Positions 9,513 through 16,383 of a stretch of 64,000 bases of DNA are shown piece after piece; positions within the stretch are counted from its first letter, which is position 1; each line of letters begins with the position of its first letter. The notes beneath the pieces were generated by a model, which was given only the letters and a program-made list of their open reading frames with translations, was not told the origin of the DNA and did no database searches. Source of the DNA: Bacteroidota bacterium (GTDB lineage: Bacteria; Bacteroidota; Bacteroidia; Bacteroidales; Lentimicrobiaceae); assembly GCA_023417935.1 (NCBI GenBank), contig JAEZDY010000042.1, positions 186,001-250,000 on the forward strand, written 5' to 3'. The position numbers and the translations under genes were made by a program.

Positions 9513-10037
9513 TTATTTTTTCACTTTTTTTTCTGAAAAGTATCGCTCATGGCGAATCTTCTTCTGGAGTTGCATTAGTCCGAAAAGGAATGCTTCAGGG
9601 CGTGGAGGGCAACCGGGGATGTAAACATCAACGGGTATTACGTGATCTGCTCCTTTAACTATGGAATAACTGTTGTAATAGAACGGTCCACCTGATATAG
9701 CACAAGCTCCCATTGCCATCACATATTTTGGATCAGCCATCTGATCATAAAGGCGCTTTAAAACCGGAGCCATTTTGTAATTTATGGAACCGCTTATAAC
9801 GATCATGTCAGCCTGACGTGGAGTAGCACGGGCAACTTCCATCCCAAACCTTGAGAAATCATGTCGTGAAGCTCCAACTGCCATAAATTCAATTGCACAG
9901 CAACGTGTACCAAAAGTTAATGGCCATAATGAGTTTGATCGTGCCCAGTTTAACAGGTCATCAAGTTTGGTAGTAATAATACTGCCTCCTTCGTGTGACT
10001 CGATTATTGGATAATCTTTGCCTATTTTCTCTTTCAT
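9513..10037 (-). CDS. nuoB: NADH-quinone oxidoreductase subunit B (cluster N2)
   Basis: Subunit binding the terminal [4Fe-4S] cluster N2, which reduces quinone. The four expected cysteines are visible: the tandem Cys46-Cys47 in GTRCCAIEFMA, one in AMGACAISGGPFY and one in YIPGCPPRPEA. ASRHDFSRFGMEVARATPRQ is also diagnostic. The 174-residue length is typical; the C-terminal Lys-rich tail is unremarkable. It lies 39 bases after nuoA. Confidence 0.97.
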   Translation of the reverse strand: MKEKIGKDYPIIESHEGGSIITTKLDDLLNWARSNSLWPLTFGTRCCAIEFMAVGASRHDFSRFGMEVARATPRQADMIVISGSINYKMAPVLKRLYDQMADPKYVMAMGACAISGGPFYYNSYSIVKGADHVIPVDVYIPGCPPRPEAFLFGLMQLQKKIRHERYFSEKKVKK

Positions 10038-10076
10038 GCTTATATATTCGAGCTGTTACTCTTTTCTGTTAAAATG

Positions 10077-10427
10077 TTATTCCCATTTCAATGCATGCTT
10101 CTTCCATCCGTAGAATAGTCCTAATCCAAGAACGGTAAAGAAGATAAGGATCTCAATGAACGCTGTCATGCCTGCTTCCCTGACAACAGTTGCCCATGGG
10201 AATATGAAGACTGTTTCAACGTCAAAGATCAAAAAGATAATTGCAAACAGGTAATAACCTACGGTATACTGTAGCCATGAACCTCCAATGGTTTCAATGC
10301 CACATTCATAAGGTTCAAATTTAAGTGGATTATAGGAGCTGGGTGGTACAAAAGTAGAGAACAGAATTGCTCCCCCAACCAGAACCACTCCTAAGATAAA
10401 GAACAACACAAGTGATTGACTTTCCAT
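10077..10427 (-). CDS. nuoA: NADH-quinone oxidoreductase subunit A
   Basis: First gene of the nuo operon; a three-helix membrane subunit of 116 residues. Diagnostic motifs are KFEPYECGIETIG with the conserved cysteine of the TM1-2 loop, and FAIIFLIFDVETVFIFPWA. The start ATG at 10427 lies about 30 bases below a TAnnTTTG promoter element at 10459-10466, so this is probably where the complex I transcript begins. Confidence 0.96.
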   Translation of the reverse strand: MESQSLVLFFILGVVLVGGAILFSTFVPPSSYNPLKFEPYECGIETIGGSWLQYTVGYYLFAIIFLIFDVETVFIFPWATVVREAGMTAFIEILIFFTVLGLGLFYGWKKHALKWE

Positions 10428-10458
10428 ATATATTCAAGTATCTACATAATTAAGGTGA

Positions 10459-10466
10459 CAAAAGTA
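10459..10466 (-). promoter_or_regulatory. Putative -7 box of the nuo operon promoter
   Basis: The minus strand reads TACTTTTG, a full match to the Bacteroidetes -7 consensus TAnnTTTG, 32 bases above the nuoA start. No TTG is found 19-21 bases upstream, so only half of the promoter is supported. Inference from motif and position. Confidence 0.45.
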
Positions 10467-10616
10467 GAAAATGAATTAAAATTATTAAGCATCTTTTTTG
10501 AGGAAGGGCTAATTTAGAACCATTATAATTTACCATTCATTAAATTTGTCAGCTTGATGGCTGAAGATCATTTGTTAAAGATTTCTTAAATAGTAAAAGA
10601 TGTATGATCGATTGTG

Positions 10617-10624
10617 TATTTTTG
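10617..10624 (+). promoter_or_regulatory. Putative -7 box upstream of the Cys/His-rich small gene
   Basis: TATTTTTG fits TAnnTTTG and lies 20 bases before the ATG at 10645. I see no -33 TTG at the right spacing. It is divergent from the nuo promoter across a 217-base intergenic region that otherwise shows only AT-rich DNA. Confidence 0.35.
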
Positions 10625-10644
10625 TGGAATAATTGGTGTTCATA

Positions 10645-11100
10645 ATGAGTTTGTCTGCAAAACGCTTTATTGCTTTACTTCTTCTGGTTGTGTTCCTGAT
10701 GCCGGCAACAGGGCTAATGCTGTATGTCCACAAGTGTAACATAAGTAATAGTACTGTATACAATACCGGTGAACAGGAATTCTGCTGCTCATTATCTTCC
10801 CATGGCGAAGAAGAACATCAACATACACTTGCTGTGATAGATGACTCTTTTGTCAATGAAACAAGCAATCTTTCAGCACTACCTTGCTGTGAAGATACTG
10901 GAATATTTGTAAAGATAAGTGATGTATTTGTTAGTCAATCACTCAATATTCTTTATATCCTGTTACCAACGTTTATCTTGTCAAATACTATCTATCTCCC
11001 AATTGATAACTTACTTACAGGAAATAACATACTGTATGATCAAAGTGAATCTCCTCCTGAATTACCTCCTTACCTTAAATACTTATCGTTAAGACTCTGA
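10645..11100 (+). CDS. Small membrane or secreted Cys/His-rich protein, HYC_CC_PP type
   Basis: The 151-residue protein has an N-terminal hydrophobic segment (8-28), then HKC at 29-31, a Cys-Cys pair at 47-48, a His-rich stretch HGEEEHQH at 53-60, a second Cys-Cys at 81-82, a hydrophobic stretch (about 100-115) and a C-terminal SPPELPPYL. This order (H-x-C, CC, PP) is that of the Bacteroidetes HYC_CC_PP family, whose function is not known to me. An in-frame TTG at 10633 would add four residues; the ATG is the better start. It is 83 bases upstream of a TonB receptor and belongs to a three-gene cassette with an HMA protein, so a role in copper or other soft-metal handling is likely but inferred. 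Confidence 0.75.
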   Translation: MSLSAKRFIALLLLVVFLMPATGLMLYVHKCNISNSTVYNTGEQEFCCSLSSHGEEEHQHTLAVIDDSFVNETSNLSALPCCEDTGIFVKISDVFVSQSLNILYILLPTFILSNTIYLPIDNLLTGNNILYDQSESPPELPPYLKYLSLRL

Positions 11101-11183
11101 TTTTTTTCTGTTTGATAGAATTAAGGCACTGCTAAAACAGGCTGAATTAACTATTATTTAATTTTTAAAAAACAGAAAATAGA

Positions 11184-13400
11184 ATGAAGAAGCTAGCAGC
11201 TTACATACTTATAATAATAATGAGCACTGGTTATGCCTTTGCTCAACAGGCTATTAAGGGATCAGTTTATGAAATTGATGCCTCAGGCAAAAAAGTACCA
11301 CTTCCTTTTGCTAATGTATATTGGGAAGGAACAACAAGCGGAACTGTAACTGATGAAAAAGGTAACTTTAGTTTGCCGGGTAAAGCAAATTCAGGCAGGC
11401 TTATTGCAAGTTTTGTTGGTTTTACCAATGACACCATCGCAGTAAACTCACAGTCAAAGCATGAGATCATTCTTCGTAAGGGATCAGATCTTGCTGCAGT
11501 TAATATAACCGAGAAGCTTGAAGGAAGTTATGTTTCAAAGCTTAAACCAATCAAAACCGAAGTCATTACCGTTGCAGGATTACAAAAACTGGCTTGCTGC
11601 AATCTCTCTGAGAGTTTTGAAAATAATGCAACAGTTGATGTTGGTTTCTCCGATGCTGTTACAGGTGCACGCCAGATTCAAATGTTAGGACTTGCAGGGG
11701 TATATAGCCAGCTCATGGTTGAAAACATACCTTTTACAAGGGGATTAGGTTCTGCGTTTGGATTAACATACATTCCGGGCACCTGGATGGAATCAATTCA
11801 AATTTCAAAAGGAACATCTTCGGTTATTAATGGGTATGAATCAACTACCGGACAGATAAATGCCGAAATGCGTAAACCGTGGAATACTGATAAGTTCTTC
11901 CTGAACGCATACGCCAATAATGAAGGACGTTATGAAGTGAACGCTCATGGGTCAGCAAGGATTAATGATAGGCTAAGTACATTATTACTAGCCCACACCT
12001 CACATCAGGTTTTAAAGAATGACATGAACCATGATGACTTCCTCGATACTCCTTTATCATCACAAATCAATCTTTCCAATCGCTGGAGCTATGAAAAGGC
12101 CGGTGTGACTGAGAGCAAATTTGGAATCAACTTCCTGCAGGATAACAGAACCGGCGGACAATTAATTGGCAGAAATACCAGCGATGCATTAGTCGACAGT
12201 GCATATGTGATGGAAGTTGCAACACGTAGGTTTCAAGCTTATGATAAAACCGGATTCATGTTCAAAAACAGGCCTAATACAAACATCGGACTTATCTTCA
12301 GCGCACTATATCATGAGCAGGAAAGCATGTTTGGAAGGACACACTATGATGCCCGTCAGCTTGGTTTTTATGGTAATGCTATTCTTCAAACCGGTAGTCC
12401 GGTTCATGGAATTAGCACAGGCTTCAGTTTGATGTACGATGATTATGATGAAGTATATGCCGACAGCAGTTTTTCAAGGGTAGAATCAGTACCTGGTGCA
12501 TTTGCCCAATATACTTTTACACCAAATGAAAAAATGAATTTCATTGCCGGTATGCGCGTTGATCATCATAATCTTCATGGGGTGATGTATACACCCAGGG
12601 TTCACTTTAAAGTAAACCTGTTTGAAAATACTGTATTAAGAAGCTCAGCCGGAAAGGGTTACCGTAGTCCTTCAATTCTTGCTGAAAATACCGGTATACT
12701 GGTTAGCTCACGACAGCTTGTTTTCCGTGAGGACTTCAAGCTTGAAGAAGCATGGAATTACGGTATTAATATCACCCAGGAGTTCAATCTGACTGACGAA
12801 AGAAAAGCCACACTTACAGTTGACTTCTATCGCACTGATTTTATTAACCAGATAGTAGTTGATCTTGATGAAGCATATAATAAGGTAGTATTTTATAATC
12901 TGGATGGCGAGTCATATTCCAATAGTTTTCAGGTTGATCTGTCAGCAAACCTTTTTGAACGGTTTGATGTGACCGCAGCTTACCGCTTAAATGACACAAA
13001 AGTAACAACTGCAGGCGCTCTTCGTGAACGTCCGCTTGTTAGTCGCCACAAGGGTTTATTCACTATGTCATACGCCACACGGTTTGACAAATGGAAATTC
13101 GACTTTACCAGTCAATATAATGGAAGCACGCGGTTGCCTGAAGGTATAGTTCTACCAGAGCCACATGCCGGACAGACTTATTCCCCTGATTACATCACTA
13201 TCCATAGTCAGATAACCCGTAAGTTCAAGAAATGGGATGCATACATTGGTGGTGAAAACCTTACCAATTTTAAACAAAAACATCCTGTTTTAGGATCTGA
13301 TGCTCCATTTGCTGACGGTTTTGATGCCGGCATGATATGGGGACCTATCTTTGGACGTATGTTTTACGGAGGAATAAGGTACAGCATACCACATGAATAA
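11184..13400 (+). CDS. TonB-dependent receptor with Cys-Cys motif (probable metal uptake)
   Basis: Outer-membrane receptor of 738 residues. Signal peptide 1-20; carboxypeptidase-regulatory-like domain about 22-98 (AFANVYWEGTTSGTVTDEKG type); plug domain from about 125 to 230 with QMLGLAGVYSQLMVENIPF and GYESTTGQINAEMRKP; beta-barrel to the C-terminus. The plug begins with GLQKLACCNLSESFENN, with Cys138-Cys139 adjacent. A Cys-Cys pair here is uncommon in TonB receptors and fits a soft-metal ligand. The neighbours are a Cys/His-rich small protein upstream and a secreted HMA protein downstream, so copper (or a related ion) is the inferred substrate. The final residues before the stop, RYSIPHE, do not end in the usual aromatic. 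Confidence 0.87.
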   Translation: MKKLAAYILIIIMSTGYAFAQQAIKGSVYEIDASGKKVPLPFANVYWEGTTSGTVTDEKGNFSLPGKANSGRLIASFVGFTNDTIAVNSQSKHEIILRKGSDLAAVNITEKLEGSYVSKLKPIKTEVITVAGLQKLACCNLSESFENNATVDVGFSDAVTGARQIQMLGLAGVYSQLMVENIPFTRGLGSAFGLTYIPGTWMESIQISKGTSSVINGYESTTGQINAEMRKPWNTDKFFLNAYANNEGRYEVNAHGSARINDRLSTLLLAHTSHQVLKNDMNHDDFLDTPLSSQINLSNRWSYEKAGVTESKFGINFLQDNRTGGQLIGRNTSDALVDSAYVMEVATRRFQAYDKTGFMFKNRPNTNIGLIFSALYHEQESMFGRTHYDARQLGFYGNAILQTGSPVHGISTGFSLMYDDYDEVYADSSFSRVESVPGAFAQYTFTPNEKMNFIAGMRVDHHNLHGVMYTPRVHFKVNLFENTVLRSSAGKGYRSPSILAENTGILVSSRQLVFREDFKLEEAWNYGINITQEFNLTDERKATLTVDFYRTDFINQIVVDLDEAYNKVVFYNLDGESYSNSFQVDLSANLFERFDVTAAYRLNDTKVTTAGALRERPLVSRHKGLFTMSYATRFDKWKFDFTSQYNGSTRLPEGIVLPEPHAGQTYSPDYITIHSQITRKFKKWDAYIGGENLTNFKQKHPVLGSDAPFADGFDAGMIWGPIFGRMFYGGIRYSIPHE

Positions 13401-13570
13401 TTGCATTGGTATTAGCATACAAAGGTTTGATGTGGCAAGGTAATTGTTAATAATAGGAATATTAAATGGTACACTAAATGCCTCATTAAAGAAATATAGA
13501 ATCAGAAAAACAGTTCTTCAACTGCGAAACTTAACATAAAACTATTATTATACAATTGAAAGAAAGCAAT

Positions 13571-13945
13571 ATGAGAAAACTAAAGCACATTTCAGCATTA
13601 TTGATCATGCTGATGTTAACAGGTGGTATTTATGCGCAGAATGCCAAAACAAGTGAAGTTGATATCAAGGTTTCATCACAGTGTTCAATGTGCAAGGAGC
13701 GTATTGAACGCACACTTGCTTTTGAAAAAGGTGTTGTTAAATCTAATCTCGATCTTGAAACCCACACAGTTAAAGTAACTTATAAGAATGGAAAAACAAC
13801 TCCTGAGGCTATCAGGAAAGCCATTTCAGCAGTAGGCTATGATGCAGATGATGTAGCTGGTGATGCAAAAGCTTATGCTAAATTACCTGATTGCTGTAAG
13901 AAAGAAGCTGACCGTGTTGACCCGCATGCAGGTCACAATCACTAA
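13571..13945 (+). CDS. Secreted heavy-metal-associated (HMA) domain protein
   Basis: 124 residues from the ATG at 13571 (a TTG five codons upstream is less likely). Signal peptide about 1-22 (ending IYAQ). The HMA ferredoxin-like fold spans about 29-95, with the metal-binding motif CSMC at Cys38 and Cys41, and VGYDADDV at the end of the fold. A C-terminal tail adds Cys108-Cys109 and the His-rich DPHAGHNH. The family binds Cu(I) or similar ions. Export plus a His tail suggests a periplasmic metallochaperone for the TonB receptor 170 bases upstream. Its stop overlaps the stop of the convergent gene on the minus strand. Confidence 0.87.
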   Translation: MRKLKHISALLIMLMLTGGIYAQNAKTSEVDIKVSSQCSMCKERIERTLAFEKGVVKSNLDLETHTVKVTYKNGKTTPEAIRKAISAVGYDADDVAGDAKAYAKLPDCCKKEADRVDPHAGHNH

Positions 13946-14934
13946 TGTTTTACAACAATACGGCCACGAATTTTACCCTGAAGAATCAATTCAATTTTTC
14001 CGGGTAGTTCAGATAAATTAACAGTTTTGGAGATTTGATGCAACGCATCAGGTCTCCATTCTTTTTCCAGCAATTGCCAGAGTGACTTCCTCAAAGGCAT
14101 TGGGGTGGTGGCTGAATCCACTCCAAGCAAATTGATGCCATTTAAAATAAACGGGAACACAGTTGTATTGAGTTCAGATGAGTTGGCATTGCCACAACAG
14201 GCAACATTACCATGTCTTTGACAGCCTTTTAGAACCGTAGCAAGTATATTTCCACCTACAGTATCTATCGCACCAGCCCAGCGGGGCCGCAGTAGTAACT
14301 TGCCGCTTTTGTCATCAACATCTTCACGTGAAAATATTACCGATGCTCCCAATGAATTCAGGTATGAATTTTCATCTGTTTTTCCGGTAGCAGCAATTAC
14401 ATCATAGCCAATTTTCGCTAAAATATTTATTGCCAGGCTGCCCAAACCTCCGGTAGCCCCGGTAACAAGCACAGGTCCCTGGGTGGGATGCTGGCCATTT
14501 TGTTGCATTTTGTGTATTGCAAGGGCTGCAGTGAAGCCTGCTGTACCAAGCATCATGCTCTCTTCGGGTAATAATTTTTCAGGCAGGTGCATTGCCCACT
14601 CAGCCGGAACACTAATGTACTGACCAAAACCTCCTGCAGTATTCATGCCCAGGTCGTTTCCGCAAACCAAAGCATAGTCACCTTCTTTAAAATCTGATGA
14701 CTTTGACCTGATAACAATACCACATGAGTCAATGCCCGGCGTATGTGGAAACTGCTTTGTTATCCCTCTGTTACCATGTGATGAAAGAGCATCCTTGTAA
14801 TTTAGTGAAGAATATAAAACCCTGATAAGCAGATCATTATCAGGTATATCAGAAACCTTCAGTTCTTTTATTGATGGTCTGATGCCATTGGCGGTTTCTT
14901 CTGCTACAAGTGCGTTATACTTTTCTTCTAACAT
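13942..14934 (-). CDS. YhdH/AcuI-type zinc-independent alcohol dehydrogenase (quinone oxidoreductase family)
   Basis: Medium-chain dehydrogenase/reductase of 330 residues. The GroES-like N-terminal part contains YSSLNYKDALSSHGNRGIT and TPGIDSCGIV, typical of YhdH/YhfP; the Rossmann part has the nucleotide loop VTGATGGLGSLAINIL followed by AATGK. The zinc-ligand cysteines of alcohol dehydrogenases are absent. Family members such as AcuI reduce acrylyl-CoA with NADPH, so that is the best guess, but substrates vary. It converges with the HMA gene, the stop codons overlapping by a few bases, and looks monocistronic. Confidence 0.87.
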   Translation of the reverse strand: MLEEKYNALVAEETANGIRPSIKELKVSDIPDNDLLIRVLYSSLNYKDALSSHGNRGITKQFPHTPGIDSCGIVIRSKSSDFKEGDYALVCGNDLGMNTAGGFGQYISVPAEWAMHLPEKLLPEESMMLGTAGFTAALAIHKMQQNGQHPTQGPVLVTGATGGLGSLAINILAKIGYDVIAATGKTDENSYLNSLGASVIFSREDVDDKSGKLLLRPRWAGAIDTVGGNILATVLKGCQRHGNVACCGNANSSELNTTVFPFILNGINLLGVDSATTPMPLRKSLWQLLEKEWRPDALHQISKTVNLSELPGKIELILQGKIRGRIVVKH

Positions 14935-14999
14935 GGTGTCTATAATTCTAACGCCTGAATATCGTAAATTTATTGACCAGGGAATGCTTAATTATATCG

Positions 15000-15560
15000 T
15001 TACAGTGATTTCAGGTCATTGAATTCACTCCACGACATAACCTTATACTGGTCGCTTCCATAATATTTTAAGACAGGTAAGAGATCTTCAGGTGTTTTAT
15101 AACCTTTCAGCTTGAACAGCCACTCGCTGTCGCCATCGAGGATAACATACGAAGGATACCTCATCTCTTGTTTCAGTAAGGCGAGTGCTAATTGATGCGG
15201 TGATTTTGGCTTTGAAGGGTCAGTACTAACAAATTCCTGTTTCTTGAATGTAACAGGCTCTTTTTGTTCAGCATTGAATTTAACAGCGTAATAATTGTTA
15301 TTGATATAATCAACTACAGCCGGGTCCATAAATGTTTCCTTATCCATCTTTTTGCACCATCCACACCAGTCAGTGTAAACATCAATGAATATCTTCCTTG
15401 GCTTTTTCTTGTTCTTTTTTACAGCTTCTTCAAATGTGTACCATTTGATGGTTGGTCTTGCATCATTGGCAACGTCCACCTTTTCCTGTGAATACGCTGA
15501 AGGAATTATTAATGTATTAAGCAATGTTACTGCAAGGATGATAGTGACTATACGCTTCAT
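15000..15560 (-). CDS. Secreted thioredoxin-fold protein (WCGWC)
   Basis: 186 residues with a signal peptide (1-24, ending SAYS). The thioredoxin-like fold contains VYTDWCGWCKKMDKETF with the redox pair Cys66/Cys69, then the VVDYINNNYYAVKFNAEQ segment and YPSYVILDGD (cis-Pro region). It resembles the thioredoxin_7 / DUF255-like group found in Bacteroidetes periplasms. It probably reduces or isomerises disulfides of exported proteins; no partner is encoded beside it. The start is clear from the signal peptide. It lies about 65 bases upstream of the AcuI-like gene and may be cotranscribed with it. Confidence 0.85.
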   Translation of the reverse strand: MKRIVTIILAVTLLNTLIIPSAYSQEKVDVANDARPTIKWYTFEEAVKKNKKKPRKIFIDVYTDWCGWCKKMDKETFMDPAVVDYINNNYYAVKFNAEQKEPVTFKKQEFVSTDPSKPKSPHQLALALLKQEMRYPSYVILDGDSEWLFKLKGYKTPEDLLPVLKYYGSDQYKVMSWSEFNDLKSL

Positions 15561-15696
15561 TATTTTTCTTTTTTAGTGTGATTGCTAATTGGTTAAAGTC
15601 AGTGCAATATAACTATTTAATGTATTTGGTAAGATTTTAATTGTTTTTTACTAAAATTTATGCTTCATTCCTTAATAGAATACGAAAAGGATACAT

Positions 15697-15777
15697 TTAC
15701 TCTACGGTTACTCTACCCTAAGGGGTAGACTAACCGTAGAGTAACCGTACTCTAACCGTAGAGTAACCGTAGAGTAA
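15697..15777. repeat. 11-bp-period fold-back repeat array downstream of smpB
   Basis: Four tandem 11-base units (TAACCGTAGAG at 15731, 15753 and 15764; TAACCGTACTC at 15742) follow an inverted copy at 15698-15719. Bases 15697-15718 pair with 15723-15744 over 22 positions with a single mismatch (15711/15730) and a TAAG loop. So the array is tandem and palindromic at the same time. It begins 13 bases past the smpB stop on the smpB transcript. There is no long U-tract after the hairpin, so a simple intrinsic terminator is not obvious. A similar design occurs at 50969-51055. Confidence 0.9.
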
Positions 15778-15789
15778 AAGGTAACCAGG

Positions 15790-16236
15790 CTAATCTCTGT
15801 GTCGGTCAATCTCACGTTGTGTATCTTTAGTTTTAAGTGTTTCTCTCTTATCGTAATTCTTTTTTCCTTTTGCTATTGCTATTTTAAGTTTAGCGAGTCC
15901 TTTCTCGTTTATAAAAAGGAGAGTAGGTATTATCGTAAGTCCTTTTTCATCAGTTTTAGTTAGAAGCTTTCGAAGTTCTCTCTTGCTAAGTAATAACTTT
16001 CGGTCGCGTTTAGGTTCATGGTTTGCGTATGTGCCATACTTGTATTCGCTGATGTGAAGGTTTTTAACGAATAACTCAGCGCCAATAAACTGACAGTAAG
16101 CATCAGTTAAATTAGCCTTGCCTTCCCGTACTGATTTGATTTCAGTACCACTAAGTATGATACCAGCAGTGAATTCTTCTGTTAGAAAATATTCAAATGA
16201 AGCTTTTTTATTCCTGATACTAATTGTTGTATTCAT
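15790..16236 (-). CDS. smpB: SsrA-binding protein SmpB
   Basis: tmRNA-binding protein of trans-translation, which rescues stalled ribosomes. The 148-residue protein starts at the ATG at 16236 (MNTTISIRNKKASFEYFL); twelve further upstream codons are open but do not belong to the family. Motifs: FTAGIILSGTEIKSVREGKA, GAELFVKNLHISEYKYG, RDRKLLLSKRELRKL and the basic C-terminal tail GKKNYDKRETLKTKDTQRE, which enters the decoding site. No ssrA (tmRNA) gene is seen in the window. A -7 element lies at 16255-16262. Confidence 0.96.
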   Translation of the reverse strand: MNTTISIRNKKASFEYFLTEEFTAGIILSGTEIKSVREGKANLTDAYCQFIGAELFVKNLHISEYKYGTYANHEPKRDRKLLLSKRELRKLLTKTDEKGLTIIPTLLFINEKGLAKLKIAIAKGKKNYDKRETLKTKDTQREIDRHRD

Positions 16237-16254
16237 TATAATTGGAGTGAATTG

Positions 16255-16262
16255 CAAAGATA
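16255..16262 (-). promoter_or_regulatory. Putative -7 box of smpB
   Basis: The minus strand reads TATCTTTG, a full TAnnTTTG match, 19 bases above the chosen smpB start. Its place between the upstream terminator and the gene supports it, and it also argues against the longer reading frame. No clear -33 TTG. Confidence 0.45.
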
Positions 16263-16297
16263 ATGAAACCAACTGTTCGTAAAAAGGTTTAAAAGCA

Positions 16298-16331
16298 AAT
16301 CACCCCGTGCAATAAAGCAGGCGGGGTGATT
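16298..16331 (-). terminator. Terminator after the thiamin TonB receptor
   Basis: A perfect 10-bp stem (AATCACCCCG / CGGGGTGATT) with a 14-base loop lies 53 bases past the receptor stop. The minus strand continues TTTGCTTTT after the stem, a weak U-rich tract. Confidence 0.75.
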
Positions 16332-16383
16332 AATTAGTCGAGTACTGGTTAGTAACTGTGTTAGCAGTTGGAGTTAGCAGTTT

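Noticed and set aside
13401..13570. Separate promoter for the HMA gene
   Set aside because: No TTG/TAnnTTTG pair at proper spacing is found in the gap, so cotranscription with the TonB receptor is kept as the simpler view.
15697..15777. CRISPR array
   Set aside because: Units are 11 bases with no spacers, the array is self-complementary, and no cas gene is near.
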